From: Pollenia angustigena
Taxonomy: Eukaryota; Arthropoda; Insecta; Diptera; Polleniidae
Direction: 5' to 3'
DNA length: 64,000 nt
Assembly (NCBI GenBank): GCA_930367215.1
Contig: OV884057.1
Span: forward strand, 207,131,621 to 207,195,620
Below, in pieces: positions 33,877 through 44,817 of the stretch. The first letter of the stretch is position 1; each line of letters begins with the position of its first letter. The notes under the pieces are model-generated. The model was not told where the DNA came from and made no database searches. It saw only the letters and a program-made list of their open reading frames with translations. The position numbers and the translations under genes were made by a program.

Positions 33877-34716
33877 ACTGAAAGAATTTTCTTCGCAATA
33901 CCAATGAATTTTGACATTAATCCCATGAAAAATTGCATTAAAAAGGAACCTATGCAGCGCTTCGTTGGATCAATGAAGCCTGTTTCATTAAAAGGATTCA
34001 ATGAAACATTACATTAGATCTATGAATATTATTCTTTATTGGATGAATACTTTCAAAAAAGTAAAATTTTTTTTTTTTTTCTTTTAATTATTATTTTTTT
34101 TTTTTCTTTTTTTATTTTACTTTATTTTATTTTTTTTCTGTCTCTGGCGGGATTCGATCGCGAAACCTCGGTGCTGATAGGCTAGCTCACTTTACTCAAT
34201 TAAGAGCGTAAATATGAGATTAAATTGTCCATAATAACAATAACAACGTTGATTGAAAGTTTTTGTTTCATTACTATATAATGACATTTTTATTGTCATA
34301 ATGAAAATTTAAATTTATGAAGGCAGTTATTGAAATATGTTGCTTTTTTAAATAATTTTTTGATTTCATAAATTTAATGGCATTCATGTAACATTAGATG
34401 TATTAAATTATTAAATCTTACATTTTTTAATTATAAATTGAACATTTTTTTAAGGAAACTATAATTTTGTATTAATTTATGAATATAGTTATGTTTGTAT
34501 ATTGTTTTTTTATGTTCCCAATTAAAATTTTTTGTTTAACTTGGACAAACTTAAGTTTTCATATATCCAATGAAAATTTTTAACGTAATTACGAAATCCA
34601 ATGAAGCGATTTTAACGAAAATACTTCATTATAACTATGAAATTCCATTTAGACAATGAAAATTTTTTTTTTTATGAAAATGATTCATTAAATATATGAA
34701 GCATTTTTCTTTCAGT
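33877..34716. mobile_element. ~840-bp MITE with cactgaaagaa ends, tRNA-like module inside
   Basis: The left end cactgaaagaa and right end ttctttcagt are inverse. The interior holds many caatgaa/ttcattg words in both orientations. On the minus strand 34145-34195 reads ctagcctatcagcaccgagg then cgcgatcgaatcccgcc, close to a tRNA D-arm to B-box arrangement. It splits copy A of the fly repeat. Confidence 0.65.
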
Positions 34717-34924
34717 ATATGATATAAATTTTATATGATTTTATCTTTATTAAAACTGAGCATTAAAATTGGTTGCGGTTTAGATATATGTTAAGTTATT
34801 GCACGACAATCAGAAAGTGTTATGCTTTTTTTCAGCAATTTTAACTAGCTAGAGTAAAATATCATGATTCCTAACAGTTTTAACCGATCTTAAATGATTT
34901 TCAGGAGGGGAATTTATATTGGAG

Positions 34925-35650
34925 CCATGGTAAGTTATAGACCAATCATTTTAAAATTCTGAAGAGTGATTTCTGGTATTAAAAACATAAGTTTCACGTT
35001 TTCCGGGAGTAGGGTTTATATGTAAATATAGGTAAATTATGGAATGATCTTCACGAAATTTCACAGAGTCATTTCTAGTTTATTATGATAGTATTATTAA
35101 TTACGTTCTTAGGCGTACTAAACAGTTTTCCGGGAGAAGGGTTTATATGGGGTTAGGGTAAACTATATACCGATCTTCACGAAATTTTATAGTGTCACTT
35201 CTAGTCCTACAAAACTGTGATGCACCAATTTCTATTATGGTAGCATTATTAATTATGGTCTAAGGCTTACTAAACTGTTTTCCGAGAGTAGAGTTAATAT
35301 GGGGCCTAGGGTAAATTATGGACCGATCTTTACGAAATTTTACAGTGTCATTGCTAGTCCTTTGAAACTGTGACGCACCAATTTCTATTATGATAGCATT
35401 GTTAATTACGGTTTTAGGCGTATTAAACTCTTTTCCGGGAGTAGGGTTAAAACAGGCCTAGAGTAAATTATGGACCGATCTTCACGAAATTTCACTGTGG
35501 CACTACTAAGTCTTATAAAACTGTGACGTACTAAATTCTATTATGATAGCCTTATTTATTACGGTTTAAGGTGTACTGAACTGTTTTTCGAGAGTATGGT
35601 TTATATGAAGGCTAGGGTAAATTATTGACCAATATTTATGAAACTTAACA
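34925..35650 (+). repeat. Tandem array, about five 152-154 bp units
   Basis: The landmark ggtaaattatggaccgatct recurs at about 35030, 35156, 35308, 35462 and 35616, with an earlier diverged one at 34930. Each unit also holds ttccgggagtagggtttata and gcaccaatttctattatg. The units are diverged by perhaps 10-20 percent. Copy B of the host repeat retains only one or two such units (near 40.5 kb), so the array expanded in copy A. Confidence 0.8.
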
Positions 35651-35963
35651 GTGTGATGTGATTTCTAGTCGCATAAAACGAATTTGTACAAATTGTTATA
35701 TAATTCCCTACATTGTTCCACCATTCATGTTAGTTTTTGTAACAAAATTATAAATTTTTTAATTTTTACTCGTAGCTCTGATCTTACTAAACCGATTTTG
35801 CTGGATTTCGATCCTAAGCTGCTTAGGATAATTACAAGCAATTTGACACCAAGCTTGTTTATTTTTTTGAATTTTTTGAAAGTGAGCGTGTTTTCAACAG
35901 ATGGACAGACAGACAGACGGAAATGGCTAAATCGACTTAGAATGACTCAAGGAGCCAGAATAT

Positions 35964-36163
35964 ATCGATGGTTTTCTTCCGCAACCTCGTAACTCAAAAA
36001 CACCTACTTTTCCGGAGAGACAAAATCCTTTTTTTACCAAATATTTGAAACTTTTTGCTATACATTCATTTATAATCCAAGAATTTAGAAAAATTCCGAT
36101 ATTCCGGTAAACCGAAAAAATTGCTGTTTACTTTTCCGTATTTGCGGAAGAAAACCATCGATG
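35964..36163. mobile_element. ~200-bp MITE, TIR atcgatggttttcttccgca
   Basis: The left end 35964-35984 and the inverse of the right end 36142-36163 are identical over about 21 bp. It interrupts the fly repeat between agccagaatat and gtatactctatgggg, which are adjacent in other copies of that phrase. The exact target duplication cannot be fixed because the ends contain the palindrome atcgat. Confidence 0.8.
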
Positions 36164-36261
36164 TATACTCTATGGGGTCTGAGATGAATAATAAAAAAGT
36201 TTCACACGGAATGACAAACTTAGTATACCCTCTTCACAACTAATTTTGGTGGAGGGTATAA

Positions 36262-36698
36262 AAAGAAAAACTTCTTCATATTCTTAATATTTTTTATAAA
36301 AAGGATAGAATGTTATATTTCGAACAGTAAAATTTTTGTTTACTGGAATTTTGCACTTGTCAGCAAAAAAATGAAATCAATTAAAAAAAAAAAATACATC
36401 AGAGACAAAAACAAATTGTATGTGTTTTTTTTTTCTGTAATAATTTCAACAAATTAAATAAAAAATAATTTCCCATGTGTTATTTTGAGGGAAAATAAGT
36501 GACAATGCGTTTTGTGTAAAATCGTACATATGTATGTATGTATGTGATGTGGTGTGGTATGGTGTGTGGGTTTTTTTTATAAAGATGTGCCTCTAAGCGT
36601 TAAAGTGTTTTTTCTTCCGTTCGTTGACTTTGGCAACACTTTTGCTGAAATAAGATTTTTTTAAAGAATGGTTTCTCACACAACAGCTAATCAATAAG
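36262..36698. other. AT-rich stretch with (gtat)n
   Basis: A short gtatgtatgtatgtgatgtg tract lies near 36530-36565. No other feature was seen. Confidence 0.4.
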
Positions 36699-36700
36699 TA

Positions 36701-37047
36701 CCCTGCAAATAATAGGACCAGTCCAAACACGCGTGTAAAGAGTAGCCCACAAGGGGCTAGGACTAGTCCAAAAGTAACCCTAACGTATGGAAAAACATGG
36801 TCTATTTAACATTACGATGTCCTAGGGGAGGACCATGTAACCCAGTTTTGGTCTACTCCATGGTATACTCAAGAGGATTAGTTTTGAAGTCGTTTAAAAA
36901 CGAAAGCTCGTCGTTAAAAAACGAAAACATGTCGTCTCAAAACACTTTTTAACAGTGACATGGTCCATGCTTGCATTACATCGCACCAGTCCATGGAGTA
37001 GCCCATTTTATCAAAATTGATCAGGTGGTCCAATATTATTTGCAGAG
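36701..37047. mobile_element. 347-bp MITE, TIR ccctgcaaataata, TSD TA
   Basis: The left end ccctgcaaataata and right end tattatttgcagag are inverse with one mismatch. TA flanks it (36699-36700; 37048-37049). The interior repeats ggaccagtcca and catggtc words in both orientations. It is non-coding. Confidence 0.78.
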
Positions 37048-38089
37048 TATTTGTATTGATGAAGTATGAGTATGTGTGTGTACTCTTAAATACCCAATAG
37101 GAAATTAAGCTGTTATGTGGGTTAACTAAACAGGAATAATTTCGAATCCATACAAGAATAACTATTTGAATTTATAAATACATATATATCTTTGCATTTC
37201 AGAAAGAATTGCGATTTAAGGAACAAGTCATAAATCAATATCATAATGATGATACAATGATATAATTTAGATATAGTCTACCTACACAACAGTATTAACA
37301 GATTTTGTTCGCGAATGTACCCAAGTGACCGTGAAGGCGAATTCAAAACAAGTACAAAATCCAATCAACTAACACATTCGCCTGGTTAATTGTTTACATT
37401 TTGTGCGTGTTTTTGACATTCCTAAATTTGCTTGTTTATAAATTTGCCATCGCGGTCACTTTATATAAATTCGCCACAAGTGTACCTTTCTTGAGACTGA
37501 TAAGCTATCAAAGATCGAACAGAACAAAATTATATTACAAGGTTAAAACTCGTATAATAGTTATTTGTGTCGAATGTTTTCTAAATATCAACATCTGCAT
37601 CAGAATGTTTCCTCTTAAAGTGTTTTTTGAGACAGGGTTTATATGCGACTTATCGTCAATTAAAAGTTATATTTTGAAATTTTGCCATGATATAGAAACT
37701 TTTTGAAACTTTATCTTCTTCATATTTTAAACTTACATTTATAAGAAAGTTATGGCATTGAAAGCTTGTTTATGGATCGATTCCAATAGAATATTTTAAC
37801 GCCAAATTGAATTTATATACCAACATAATTAGCTGGTTTATGGACACACAGATTGTGTTCCAGAAAGAACTTTGTAAGGGGTTATGTCAAAATGTTAACC
37901 GATTTTAATAATGTCAACTTTAAAACCCCCATCCTGTTTAAAAAAATAAAATGGAAGTTCATCTATCATACATTTGTTATTTTTGTTTATTTTTTTTCTT
38001 ATTCAATGCATTTAATGCATGTTTCAGAATGATTTCAACAAATAAGTTTATAACAAGCTGTACAATTGTTTGAATATTTCGTATTGTCT
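37048..38089. other. Mostly unassigned; one short hairpin
   Basis: An imperfect inverted repeat at 37323-37462 (aagtgaccgtgaaggcgaat against its inverse with several mismatches) may be a ~140-bp MITE. The 101-codon frame 37401-37706 has no known motif. Confidence 0.4.
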
Positions 38090-38740
38090 AATTTGTGCGC
38101 AAAATGTCCCAAAATTTTACATGAGGCCCAACAACACGCAATTTTGGGGCAATTTTTTTGTCTTTTTGGGATTATTTTTCATTTTTTCGTTAGGGTGTTT
38201 TTGCATTTAAAGTGGAATAAAAAATGACTCCTATATCAAGGAATGAAAAATAAAATCACAAGTTTAACTTTTGGGCTATTTTTCGTCTACTAATAAAAAA
38301 AATGAAAGTTTTAAGAATTGAAAAATCACCCAATTTTTACACAAATTTTATAAAATTTTATGTAAAAGTTTTTAGGGATTAGGTCCTTATAGCGGTCCCT
38401 TTGTGATACCCCTAGCCAGTGACCAGAGTCAGCCAGTATCCACCAGACTATTCCCCAGAGGTCACTGCAGTCTCGAACCACCCCGATTCCCTGCAAAACA
38501 AGAAGATCGATTTCAGTCCCGCATTGGACAAATCGTCCAGATATGGCAATTCCGGTCTCCCAAAATGCCTAAACCTAATGTCCCCCAGACCGGGGCATTT
38601 GCAGAGAAAGTGAATATTTTATCATATTTTATTTTATTTTTAGGGTTATTTTTAATTTTTTTGCATTATGAAAAATAGCCCCAAATTTGGGTCAATTTTC
38701 ATTTATTTTAAGGGGCCATATTTCATAGAGCCGTTTTTAT
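38090..38740 (-). mobile_element. Foldback-like element, partial copy
   Basis: The copy is collinear with the inverse of 39381-40472: shared stretches include aaaattttacatgag, caacacgcaattttgg, ttagggtgtttttgca and, at the right, ggggccatatttcat. The outer termini are decayed, and the central module is replaced by a retrotransposon 3' fragment (38380-38610). Confidence 0.75.
38448..38603 (-). pseudogene. LOA/R1-type retrotransposon ORF2 C-terminus
   Basis: The minus frame gives CKCPGLGDIRFRHFG, then LPYLDDLSNAGLKSIFLF, then CRESGWFE and a stop at 38448-38450. This is the C-terminal pattern of LOA/R1-group ORF2 proteins (C-x-C, a spaced Leu-rich region, a ..TGWF-like end). The 3' tail ggtatcacaaagggacc resembles the tail of the 15.3 kb fragment (gcgtcacaatagacc). 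GC content is far above the surroundings. It is inserted in the partial foldback element. Confidence 0.65.
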
Positions 38741-38799
38741 ATTCAATGCACAATAGTAGTATTATGCATTTGTGTTGATGTTTGTTTCATCTTAAAATA

Positions 38800-40905
38800 T
38801 TGGTTCAAGAGCCACCCTTAAGTATTGAAAATGATTCTGAGCCGAATAAACGGTATCCGTCCGGCTGGCTGGCTGACTGGCTGTCCAAGTAAAATTTGTG
38901 CATAAAGATAATATGATCCAATTTAGGCTCTAATTGACTCTAATTGGCACAGGAACAAAGCCTGTTGAAATTGGTGACGAATCGGACCATAGTTTCACAT
39001 GACCCCCATATGTATGTACCTAATTTGGAAACCTTGGCTCTTGCCCTTCTCCAGGTATATTGAAAAAAGTAATAAAAATACAACAACAATAAAGGGATTT
39101 TTGAACACAAAACATACTTTGGATCACGTTCTGGTCTTAAACTCTGGCACCAATCGAGTCACCACCTCGATTGGTGGCATGGATGTAGAAGAGGGGACAT
39201 ATATTTTTTTAAAGAATTTTAAAAACTATGCTTTTCCAGATATGGACCTTTGACCTTAAAATCGTAGCAGATATATTTAATGTGGTAAAATTTCTTCCAA
39301 CTTAGTTTCATATGGCCAGAAAAAAATTTATGAATTTTGTGATTTACGGTCCATAATTTACCTTAGATCCTATATTTAGCGGCGCTGCGAAATATGGCCC
39401 CAGGAAATATGGCCCCAAAAAATAAATGAAAATTGACCCCAAATTTGGGGCTATTTTTCATAATGCAATATGGTCCTATTTTTTTAATGAAAAATTACCC
39501 AAAAAAAAATTAAAAATAACCCTAAAAATAAAATGAAATATGACCCTAAATTTGGGGTTATTCTTCATTATGAAAAATCACCTCAAAATTAATAATGAAT
39601 TTGAATCCCAAAAAAGAACATAAAGAAAGTTACATTAAACATTTTCGGTGGAGTTCATATGTCCGAAACTAAAAATTACACATTTAGAATCCCGATTTCA
39701 AAATCCGGATAATTATACAGTTTTGGTTTTAAAAATCGTACTATTAATAGCATGGTTGGGCTTTCGGCCATGCGCAAGGATTTTTTTCTCTATGGTATAA
39801 CGAAAACTGGCTTTGCTTACTAAAGCTTCACGTTATAGACGCCCTGCGGCCTGGCGCAAGGATTTTCTCTTCTTCGAATACTGGCTTCGCTAACTAAAGC
39901 TTCTCTATATAGCCGGCCTTCGGCCGGGCTCAAGGATTTTCTTTTCTATGGTATAACGAACTCTGGGTTCGCTCAGTAAAGCTTCTCTTAATAGCCGGCC
40001 TTCGGCCGAGCTCAATGATTTTTTCCTCTATTGTATAACAAACACCGGCTTCGCTAACTAAAGCATCTCTGCATAACCGGCAATGATTTTCTCTACTTTG
40101 GTATACGAATTCGGGGTTTTTATACTGTCCCTTGAAACTTTTACATAGAATTTTATAAAATTTGTGTAAAAATGTTTGGGGTGATTTTTCATTTCTTAAA
40201 ATTTGCATTTTTTATTAGAAGACGAAAAATAGCCCCAAAGTAAAAATTGTGATATTATTTAGTGCCATTTTTCATTCCTTGATATTGGGGTCATTTTTCA
40301 TTCCACTTAAAATGCAAAAAACACCCTAACGGAAAAATGAAAAATAACCCAAAAAAAAAAAACAAAAAATTTGCGCCAAAATTGCGTGTTGTTGTGTCTC
40401 ATGTAAAATTTTGGGGCAGTTTTTCATTTTACTTTTGGGGCCATATATCCTGGGGTCATTTTTCGCACCGCCATATTTAGCAGCCTTCTTAAATTCACGG
40501 TTAACGCTAAAACTAATTCCACTGCTGTTTTGAAATATATTGAAATTTATGTTTTTAATACCAGAAATCACTCTGTAGAATTTTAGGATGATTGGTTCAT
40601 AGCTCACCATGGCTCCAATATAAATTTACCTCATGATAATCATTTAACTTCGGCTTAAACTGTTACGAATCATGATATTTTACCCAAGCTAGTAAAAATT
40701 GCTAAAAAAAAGCATAGAACGGACTATCGGTCAATGATTTTATTTTTTGTCTAAACCGCAACCAATTTTAATGCTGATGTCTGTTTTTATAAAGATAAAT
40801 TAATAATAAATAGATATCATGCAGAAATCACTCCTGAAATAATTTAACTGTCGGTGGATGGTATTAAAGATTAGGCACAGCCGAATAAAGCACTTTAACT
40901 TGTTT
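38800..40905 (-). mobile_element. Fly 'tcggctgtgccgaat' repeat, copy B, inverted
   Basis: The right end is the inverse of the copy A left end (ccaccgacag side; ttaggcacagccgaataaag). Inside, ggctccaatataaatttacc and ccagaaatcactctgtagaa mirror copy A at 34.9-35.0 kb. The left end has a different phrase (gattctgagccgaataaacg, ccgtccggctggctggctga). A complete foldback element is inserted at 39381-40472. Confidence 0.65.
39381..40472. mobile_element. Foldback-like element with 9-bp TSD, 'atggcccc' arms
   Basis: It is flanked by the exact 9-bp direct repeat atatttagc (39372-39380; 40473-40481). Left terminus ggcgctgcgaaatatggccc; the inverse of the right terminus is ggcggtgcgaaaaatgaccc. The arms repeat C4/G4-spaced words such as aaatttggggctatttttca in both orientations. 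The middle (39760-40110) holds about five ~75-84 bp units with ggccttcggcc, gcgcaaggattttctc, tatggtataac and ggcttcgctaactaaagc. There is no transposase. Nine-bp duplications are made by Foldback- and Mutator-type systems; I cannot choose between them. Confidence 0.88.
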
Positions 40906-41321
40906 TACTTGATGTCTATCAACAGAAACTACTCAAAAACAGATCTGGAAAAATAAAAAAAATTAGTTCTGAAAATAAAATATGAAACTGGAAGTCCCCA
41001 TTAGGCTATTAAGTAACAATTATTCACCATCGCCACGCAAATTTGCCCACAATATAAAAAAATTCCAATCAGATTTAAGTTTTTAGCACATTCATACACC
41101 CAGTACTAATATGAGGGTATTATTACTTATAAATTATTTTCAAGGTTTCGTACTTTGGAAGGAGTCAATATCTCTTTTCAATATAATATATATGTTGTGT
41201 AATAATGTGAGGGCAAGTTTTTCTATGCACAAAAATGTTAAAAGTGTGCTAGCCAAAATGCTTTATAAACAAGGAAATATGATTAACAATATGCCAAAAA
41301 ACAACATTAATACGCTTTATA
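40906..41321. other. Unassigned AT-rich stretch
   Basis: An 81-codon plus frame (41111-41356) has no recognisable motif. Otherwise nothing. Confidence 0.35.
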
Positions 41322-41397
41322 CTTTACAGAAAAAATTATTTTTCCAATTTAAATAAAAAATTTGTAGAATCAAACAATTGTTTATCTGAAATCGGTC

Positions 41398-42448
41398 GGT
41401 GGCATGTCATAACGTCCAGTGTACTTGTTTAATCAAAGAGGAGAAAATCCTTGCGCCCGGCCTAGTGCCGACTATGCTTTCGAGTTTGTAAGCATGTTGT
41501 GGACATTATGACACTGCTCTGATGGACATTATGACACTTTTAAAGTCCATGGACACTGTGACACTTTTTGGAGTGTCACTTTTTGGAGTGTCATAGTGTC
41601 CATCCGTGGACGTTATGACACTTTGTAGAGTGCCATAATGTCCACAATATACTTACAAACTCGAAAGCATAGCCGGCATTAGGCCGGGCGCAAGGATTTT
41701 CTCCTCTTTGATTAAACAAGTACCGGCTTCGCTAACTAAAGTTTTTCTGCACAGCCGGCCTTAGGCCGCGCGCAAGGATCTTATCCTCTATGGTATAACA
41801 AATACCGGCTTCGCTAACTTAAGCTTCTCTGTATATGCAGGGAAGCTTTAGTAAGCGAAGCCGGTGTTAGTTACACCAGAAAGGAGAAAATCCTTGCGCA
41901 CGGCCGAAGGCCGGCTGTGCAGGGAAGCTTTAGTTAGCGAAGCCGGTCTTTGTTATACCATAGAGTAGAAAATCCTTGCGCCCGATCCAAGGCTGGCTAT
42001 ACCGGTATTTGTTACACCATAGGGAAGAAAATCCTTGCGCCCAAAAGTGTTTCTGTTATAAATTTAATATATGCATCCAAAGAAAAAACAACAACACCAT
42101 TTTTAAAATTTGTTTAACCACATTATGTTTAATTTAACCAAATCATTGTCACCGACAACCATATTATGGTTAAATTAGTTTCTTAAAAATAGTGTTGTTG
42201 GTTGCGACCATAATAAAACACGTTTTCTCTGCGCATATGCAGATCTTTTTTTGTATTTAACTTCTTTAGTAACTATGGACACTATGACACTTTTGAAAAT
42301 GTCATAATGTCCATTTGCAAAGTGTCATAATGCCCACGGACATTATGATATTTTCAAAAGTGTCATAAAGTCCATGTACACTGTGACACTTTTTGGAGTG
42401 TCATGACGTCCATGGACACTATGACACTGGACGTTATGACATGCCACC
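41398..42448. mobile_element. Foldback-like element with 8-bp TSD, 'ggacattatgacac' arms
   Basis: It is flanked by the 8-bp direct repeat aatcggtc (41390-41397; 42449-42456). The termini ggtggcatgtcataacgtcc and the inverse of ggacgttatgacatgccacc are a perfect 20-bp pair. The arms are tandem variants of ggacattatgacac/gtgtcataatgtcc. The centre (41682-42062) has the same ggccttcggcc/gcgcaaggattttctcc/cttcgctaactaaagc units as the 39.4 kb element, first direct and then inverted. A short MITE related to the 10.4 kb one lies at 42073-42232. It is non-coding. Confidence 0.9.
42073..42232. mobile_element. Short MITE of the agagaaaaaa-atggttaaat family
   Basis: It starts ccaaagaaaaaacaacaaca and ends accataataaaacacgtttt + ctctgc. 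It contains ccatattatggttaaatt, as in the 10.4 kb MITE. The left end of the same sequence also follows the core module at 59.03 kb, so it may belong to the core. Confidence 0.55.
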
Positions 42449-43239
42449 AATCGGTCCTATAAACAAATTCGCATATTCAAACAATTTATTTACATTTTGT
42501 TTATTGAAAAAAACACCGATTTTTTCAAACAAATAATTTAACTGAATCAAACAAAAAGTTTACTGAAATTCATATAAACTTCAAACAAATAATTTTGCTG
42601 AATCAAACAAAAAAGTTTTTGCACAAGCAATGACGCGCACACAAGCAAGCACTGTAGGAGAAGATGAAGGCAGAGAAGAGCGGCCGGCTGGCTTCGAGGC
42701 ACATTTTTGTTGGAATACTTTTTGAACGAAGTCTTATTTATACACACAATGTTTTTCTTCATCAGTCACTGTTGCTACATCCTTTGCTTTGCTAATGAAG
42801 AAGAAATGAAACCAAAAACGGAGGCAGACCGACTCGATATGTTTTTTGTCATCATTCTATTTTTGTATTTGATGTATTTAAGTAAACAGTTTGAAAATAT
42901 TGAATACGGGATTTTGTTTGTTTTACCAACTTTGAAACCAACCAAAAATTTATTTTGTTTCTTATAATGTTGTTGTTGTTTCTGCTGTTTAAAAGAGTGA
43001 AACGTTTTGTTTACCTGTTATTGTTTTTTTACTACAAACCTCGTCACGCTATTTTATCATTTTTCTTATTGCTGCACTTTTTAAAGCGTCCAAAAATAGA
43101 CTGCATGTGTTTTTTGTTGTAGTTCTTATATTTCACATAAAGAAGTGTTGCTTACGATCAAATAAAAAAATTCAAAAAAACTACAACGTTAAGGAGGGTT
43201 AAATATTTCATACAAAATTATGGAAACTTTAAGGCTCAG

Positions 43240-43684
43240 TTAGTCTTTACTTTCTGTTTCTGTTCTGTTCCGTGCCGTGCTGTTATGAAATTGTAAAGGC
43301 TCAGTTAGTCTTTACTTTCTGTTCTGTTACGAATCAGCTGATTTGTTGTTGTTATTAAAAAACCTGTGAAATTGATTAGTTTTTCTGTTCTGTTGCGGTT
43401 GAGTTTGTTAAAATCAAAAACTTGTTAAGTTATTGTAAGTGACAGCAAAATAAATATTAAAAAATACATATTTATATTGAAAAAAACTATTTTTTGCTAT
43501 TAAGAATTCATAAAATTTTATTTCTTCAAATTTATTTGCATAAAAGTGATTGAAATAAAACAATAGAAGGTGCAAAACTAATAACTTTGTCATAAATGGC
43601 TGATAAGTTGCTACAAAAAAGTAACTATCACAATTTCGTAACAGAACGGCACGGAACAGAACAGAAGCAGAAAGAAAAGACTAA
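43240..43684. mobile_element. Hairpin element, TIR ttagtctttactttctg, with nested copy
   Basis: The left end ttagtctttactttctgttt continues to ctgttccgtgccgt. The right end is its inverse (acggcacggaacagaacaga to aaagactaa). A second start of the same type at about 43296 begins the 340-bp block that is inverted at 44344-44690, so one copy appears nested within another. It is non-coding. Confidence 0.65.
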
Positions 43685-44332
43685 TGGTGTTTTCTTTTCT
43701 AAAAAATAATGATGCATTATAGTTGTGTAATATATTTATTAGGTTACACGAACCCTTACAAAGTGATACATTTTTCTAAATTACAATGGAACAAAATAAT
43801 AGCTACGTTTTACACTCAACACTAATGTGTATTTAGCGTGTTAAATATTGAATTCAAGGTTTGTACTAAAAGCGATATTCACCACGCTTGTAGCAATTTT
43901 CAACATTAAATTTTCTTACAATTCCAATAAGCGTTAACAGCACTGATTTTCAATAATTAATGCCAGCTGTTTTTAAAAATTTTGCGACAAAAAAATATAA
44001 TAAAAGTAAAACAAACGAAAAACAAAAAGTTTTTATATCCATCACAATATAACTAAAAATCACAACATAACGCAAATTGTCCGCAAACACAAGAAAAAAA
44101 AATACTTGCTTGCATTAAAAAGTACTTTACGCAGAAGCAAAAAAGGGTATTATCTCACTCTCAGTTATAACTGCGGTTAAGAAATGGAACAAATTTGCCA
44201 TTTATTGTTGCAACATGTTTAGAAAGGAAAACGATAACTTTTCACATTTTTGTATATATTTTTAGAATGGAACAAAAACACGCACGCATGGTAGCATATA
44301 TGGAACATTATTGTCAGAAAAGAAAACACCAT
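43684..44332 (+). mobile_element. MITE atggtgttttcttttct, copy 1
   Basis: The left end atggtgttttcttttct and right end agaaaagaaaacaccat are exact inverses (17 bp). Copy 2 at 46771-47206 is collinear but shorter. Both retain a patch near the right end (44270-44330) reading ARMVAYMEHYCQKRKHH in one frame, preceded by ttttttatatatttttag-like sequence that resembles a splice acceptor. Possibly a fragment of a lost transposase exon; this is speculative. Confidence 0.78.
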
Positions 44333-44343
44333 AATTCTGCCTT

Positions 44344-44690
44344 AATAGTTACTTTTTCCGTAGTAACTTATCAGCCATTTATGATAAATTTATAAGCTTT
44401 GCACCGTCCATTGTTTTATTTTAATAACTTTAATGCACATAAATTTGAAAAAATTCAATTTTATGAATTCTTAAAATCAAAAAACAGTTTATTTTAATGT
44501 TAATATGTATTTTTTATTATTTATTTTGCTGTCACTTACAAATACTTAACATGTTTTTGATTTTAACAAACTGAACCGCAACAGAACAGAAAAACTAATC
44601 AATTTCACAGGTTTTTTAATAACAAAAACAATTCAGCTGATTCGTAACAGAACAGAAAGTAAAGACTAATTCTGCCTTTAAACCAATAAC
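44344..44690 (-). repeat. Inverted copy of the 43.3 kb block
   Basis: The segment is the inverse of about 43290-43627 (shared gtgacagcaaaataaat, caaaaacatgttaagt/caaaaacttgttaagt, agaacagaaaaactaatcaa), roughly 85 percent similar by eye. Taattctgcctt lies on both sides (near 44333 and 44680), a possible 12-bp direct repeat. Together with 43240-43684 it brackets MITE copy 1 in inverted orientation. Confidence 0.65.
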
Positions 44691-44817
44691 GCGTATATTA
44701 TGTTTTTGAATAGTTGTCAAAAATATTTATTGAATCAGTAAAAAATTTGTAGAAATCAAAAAATTTTCAAACAAGCGTTTGTCTGAAAATTCTTCGGCAA
44801 TAATTTTTTCTGTGTAG

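Larger units (their letters stand above)
33790..36261 (+). mobile_element. Fly 'tcggctgtgccgaat ... ggtggagggtat' repeat, copy A
   Basis: It starts agttagagtgatatattcgg, then ctgtgccgaatctttgatac and cctccaccg, and ends near ttttggtggagggtataaaa (36243-36261). It contains the phrase cagacagacagacggaaatggctaaatcgac common in fly dispersed repeats. Two later insertions (33877-34716; about 35964-36163) and a ~153-bp tandem array (34925-35650) lie inside. Copy B is inverted at 38.8-40.9 kb. The class is uncertain: no transposase or reverse transcriptase text was seen. Confidence 0.65.
41322..44817. mobile_element. Outer element with acagaaaaaattatt ends, heavily interrupted
   Basis: The left end near 41326 (acagaaaaaattatt) and the right end near 44800-44815 (aataattttttctgtgta) are inverse. 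Internal gaatcaaacaaaaagtt and tttgtagaa words occur near both ends. Later insertions are the foldback element at 41398-42448 and the inverted-repeat cluster at 43240-44690. Remaining own sequence is about 42457-43230 and 44690-44817. The same termini delimit the small MITE at 49431-49861. No coding sequence was recognised; the 86-codon frame at 42707-42967 has no motif. Confidence 0.5.

Noticed and set aside
39760..40110. GC-rich ggccttcggcc units suspected to be bacterial contamination
   Set aside because: The same units are embedded in four separate inverted-repeat elements with target duplications, so they belong to the genome.
42707..42967. 86-codon frame in the 41.3-44.8 kb element as a transposase remnant
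   Set aside because: No catalytic or zinc-finger motif, hydrophobic composition expected from AT-rich DNA, no supporting second copy in the window.
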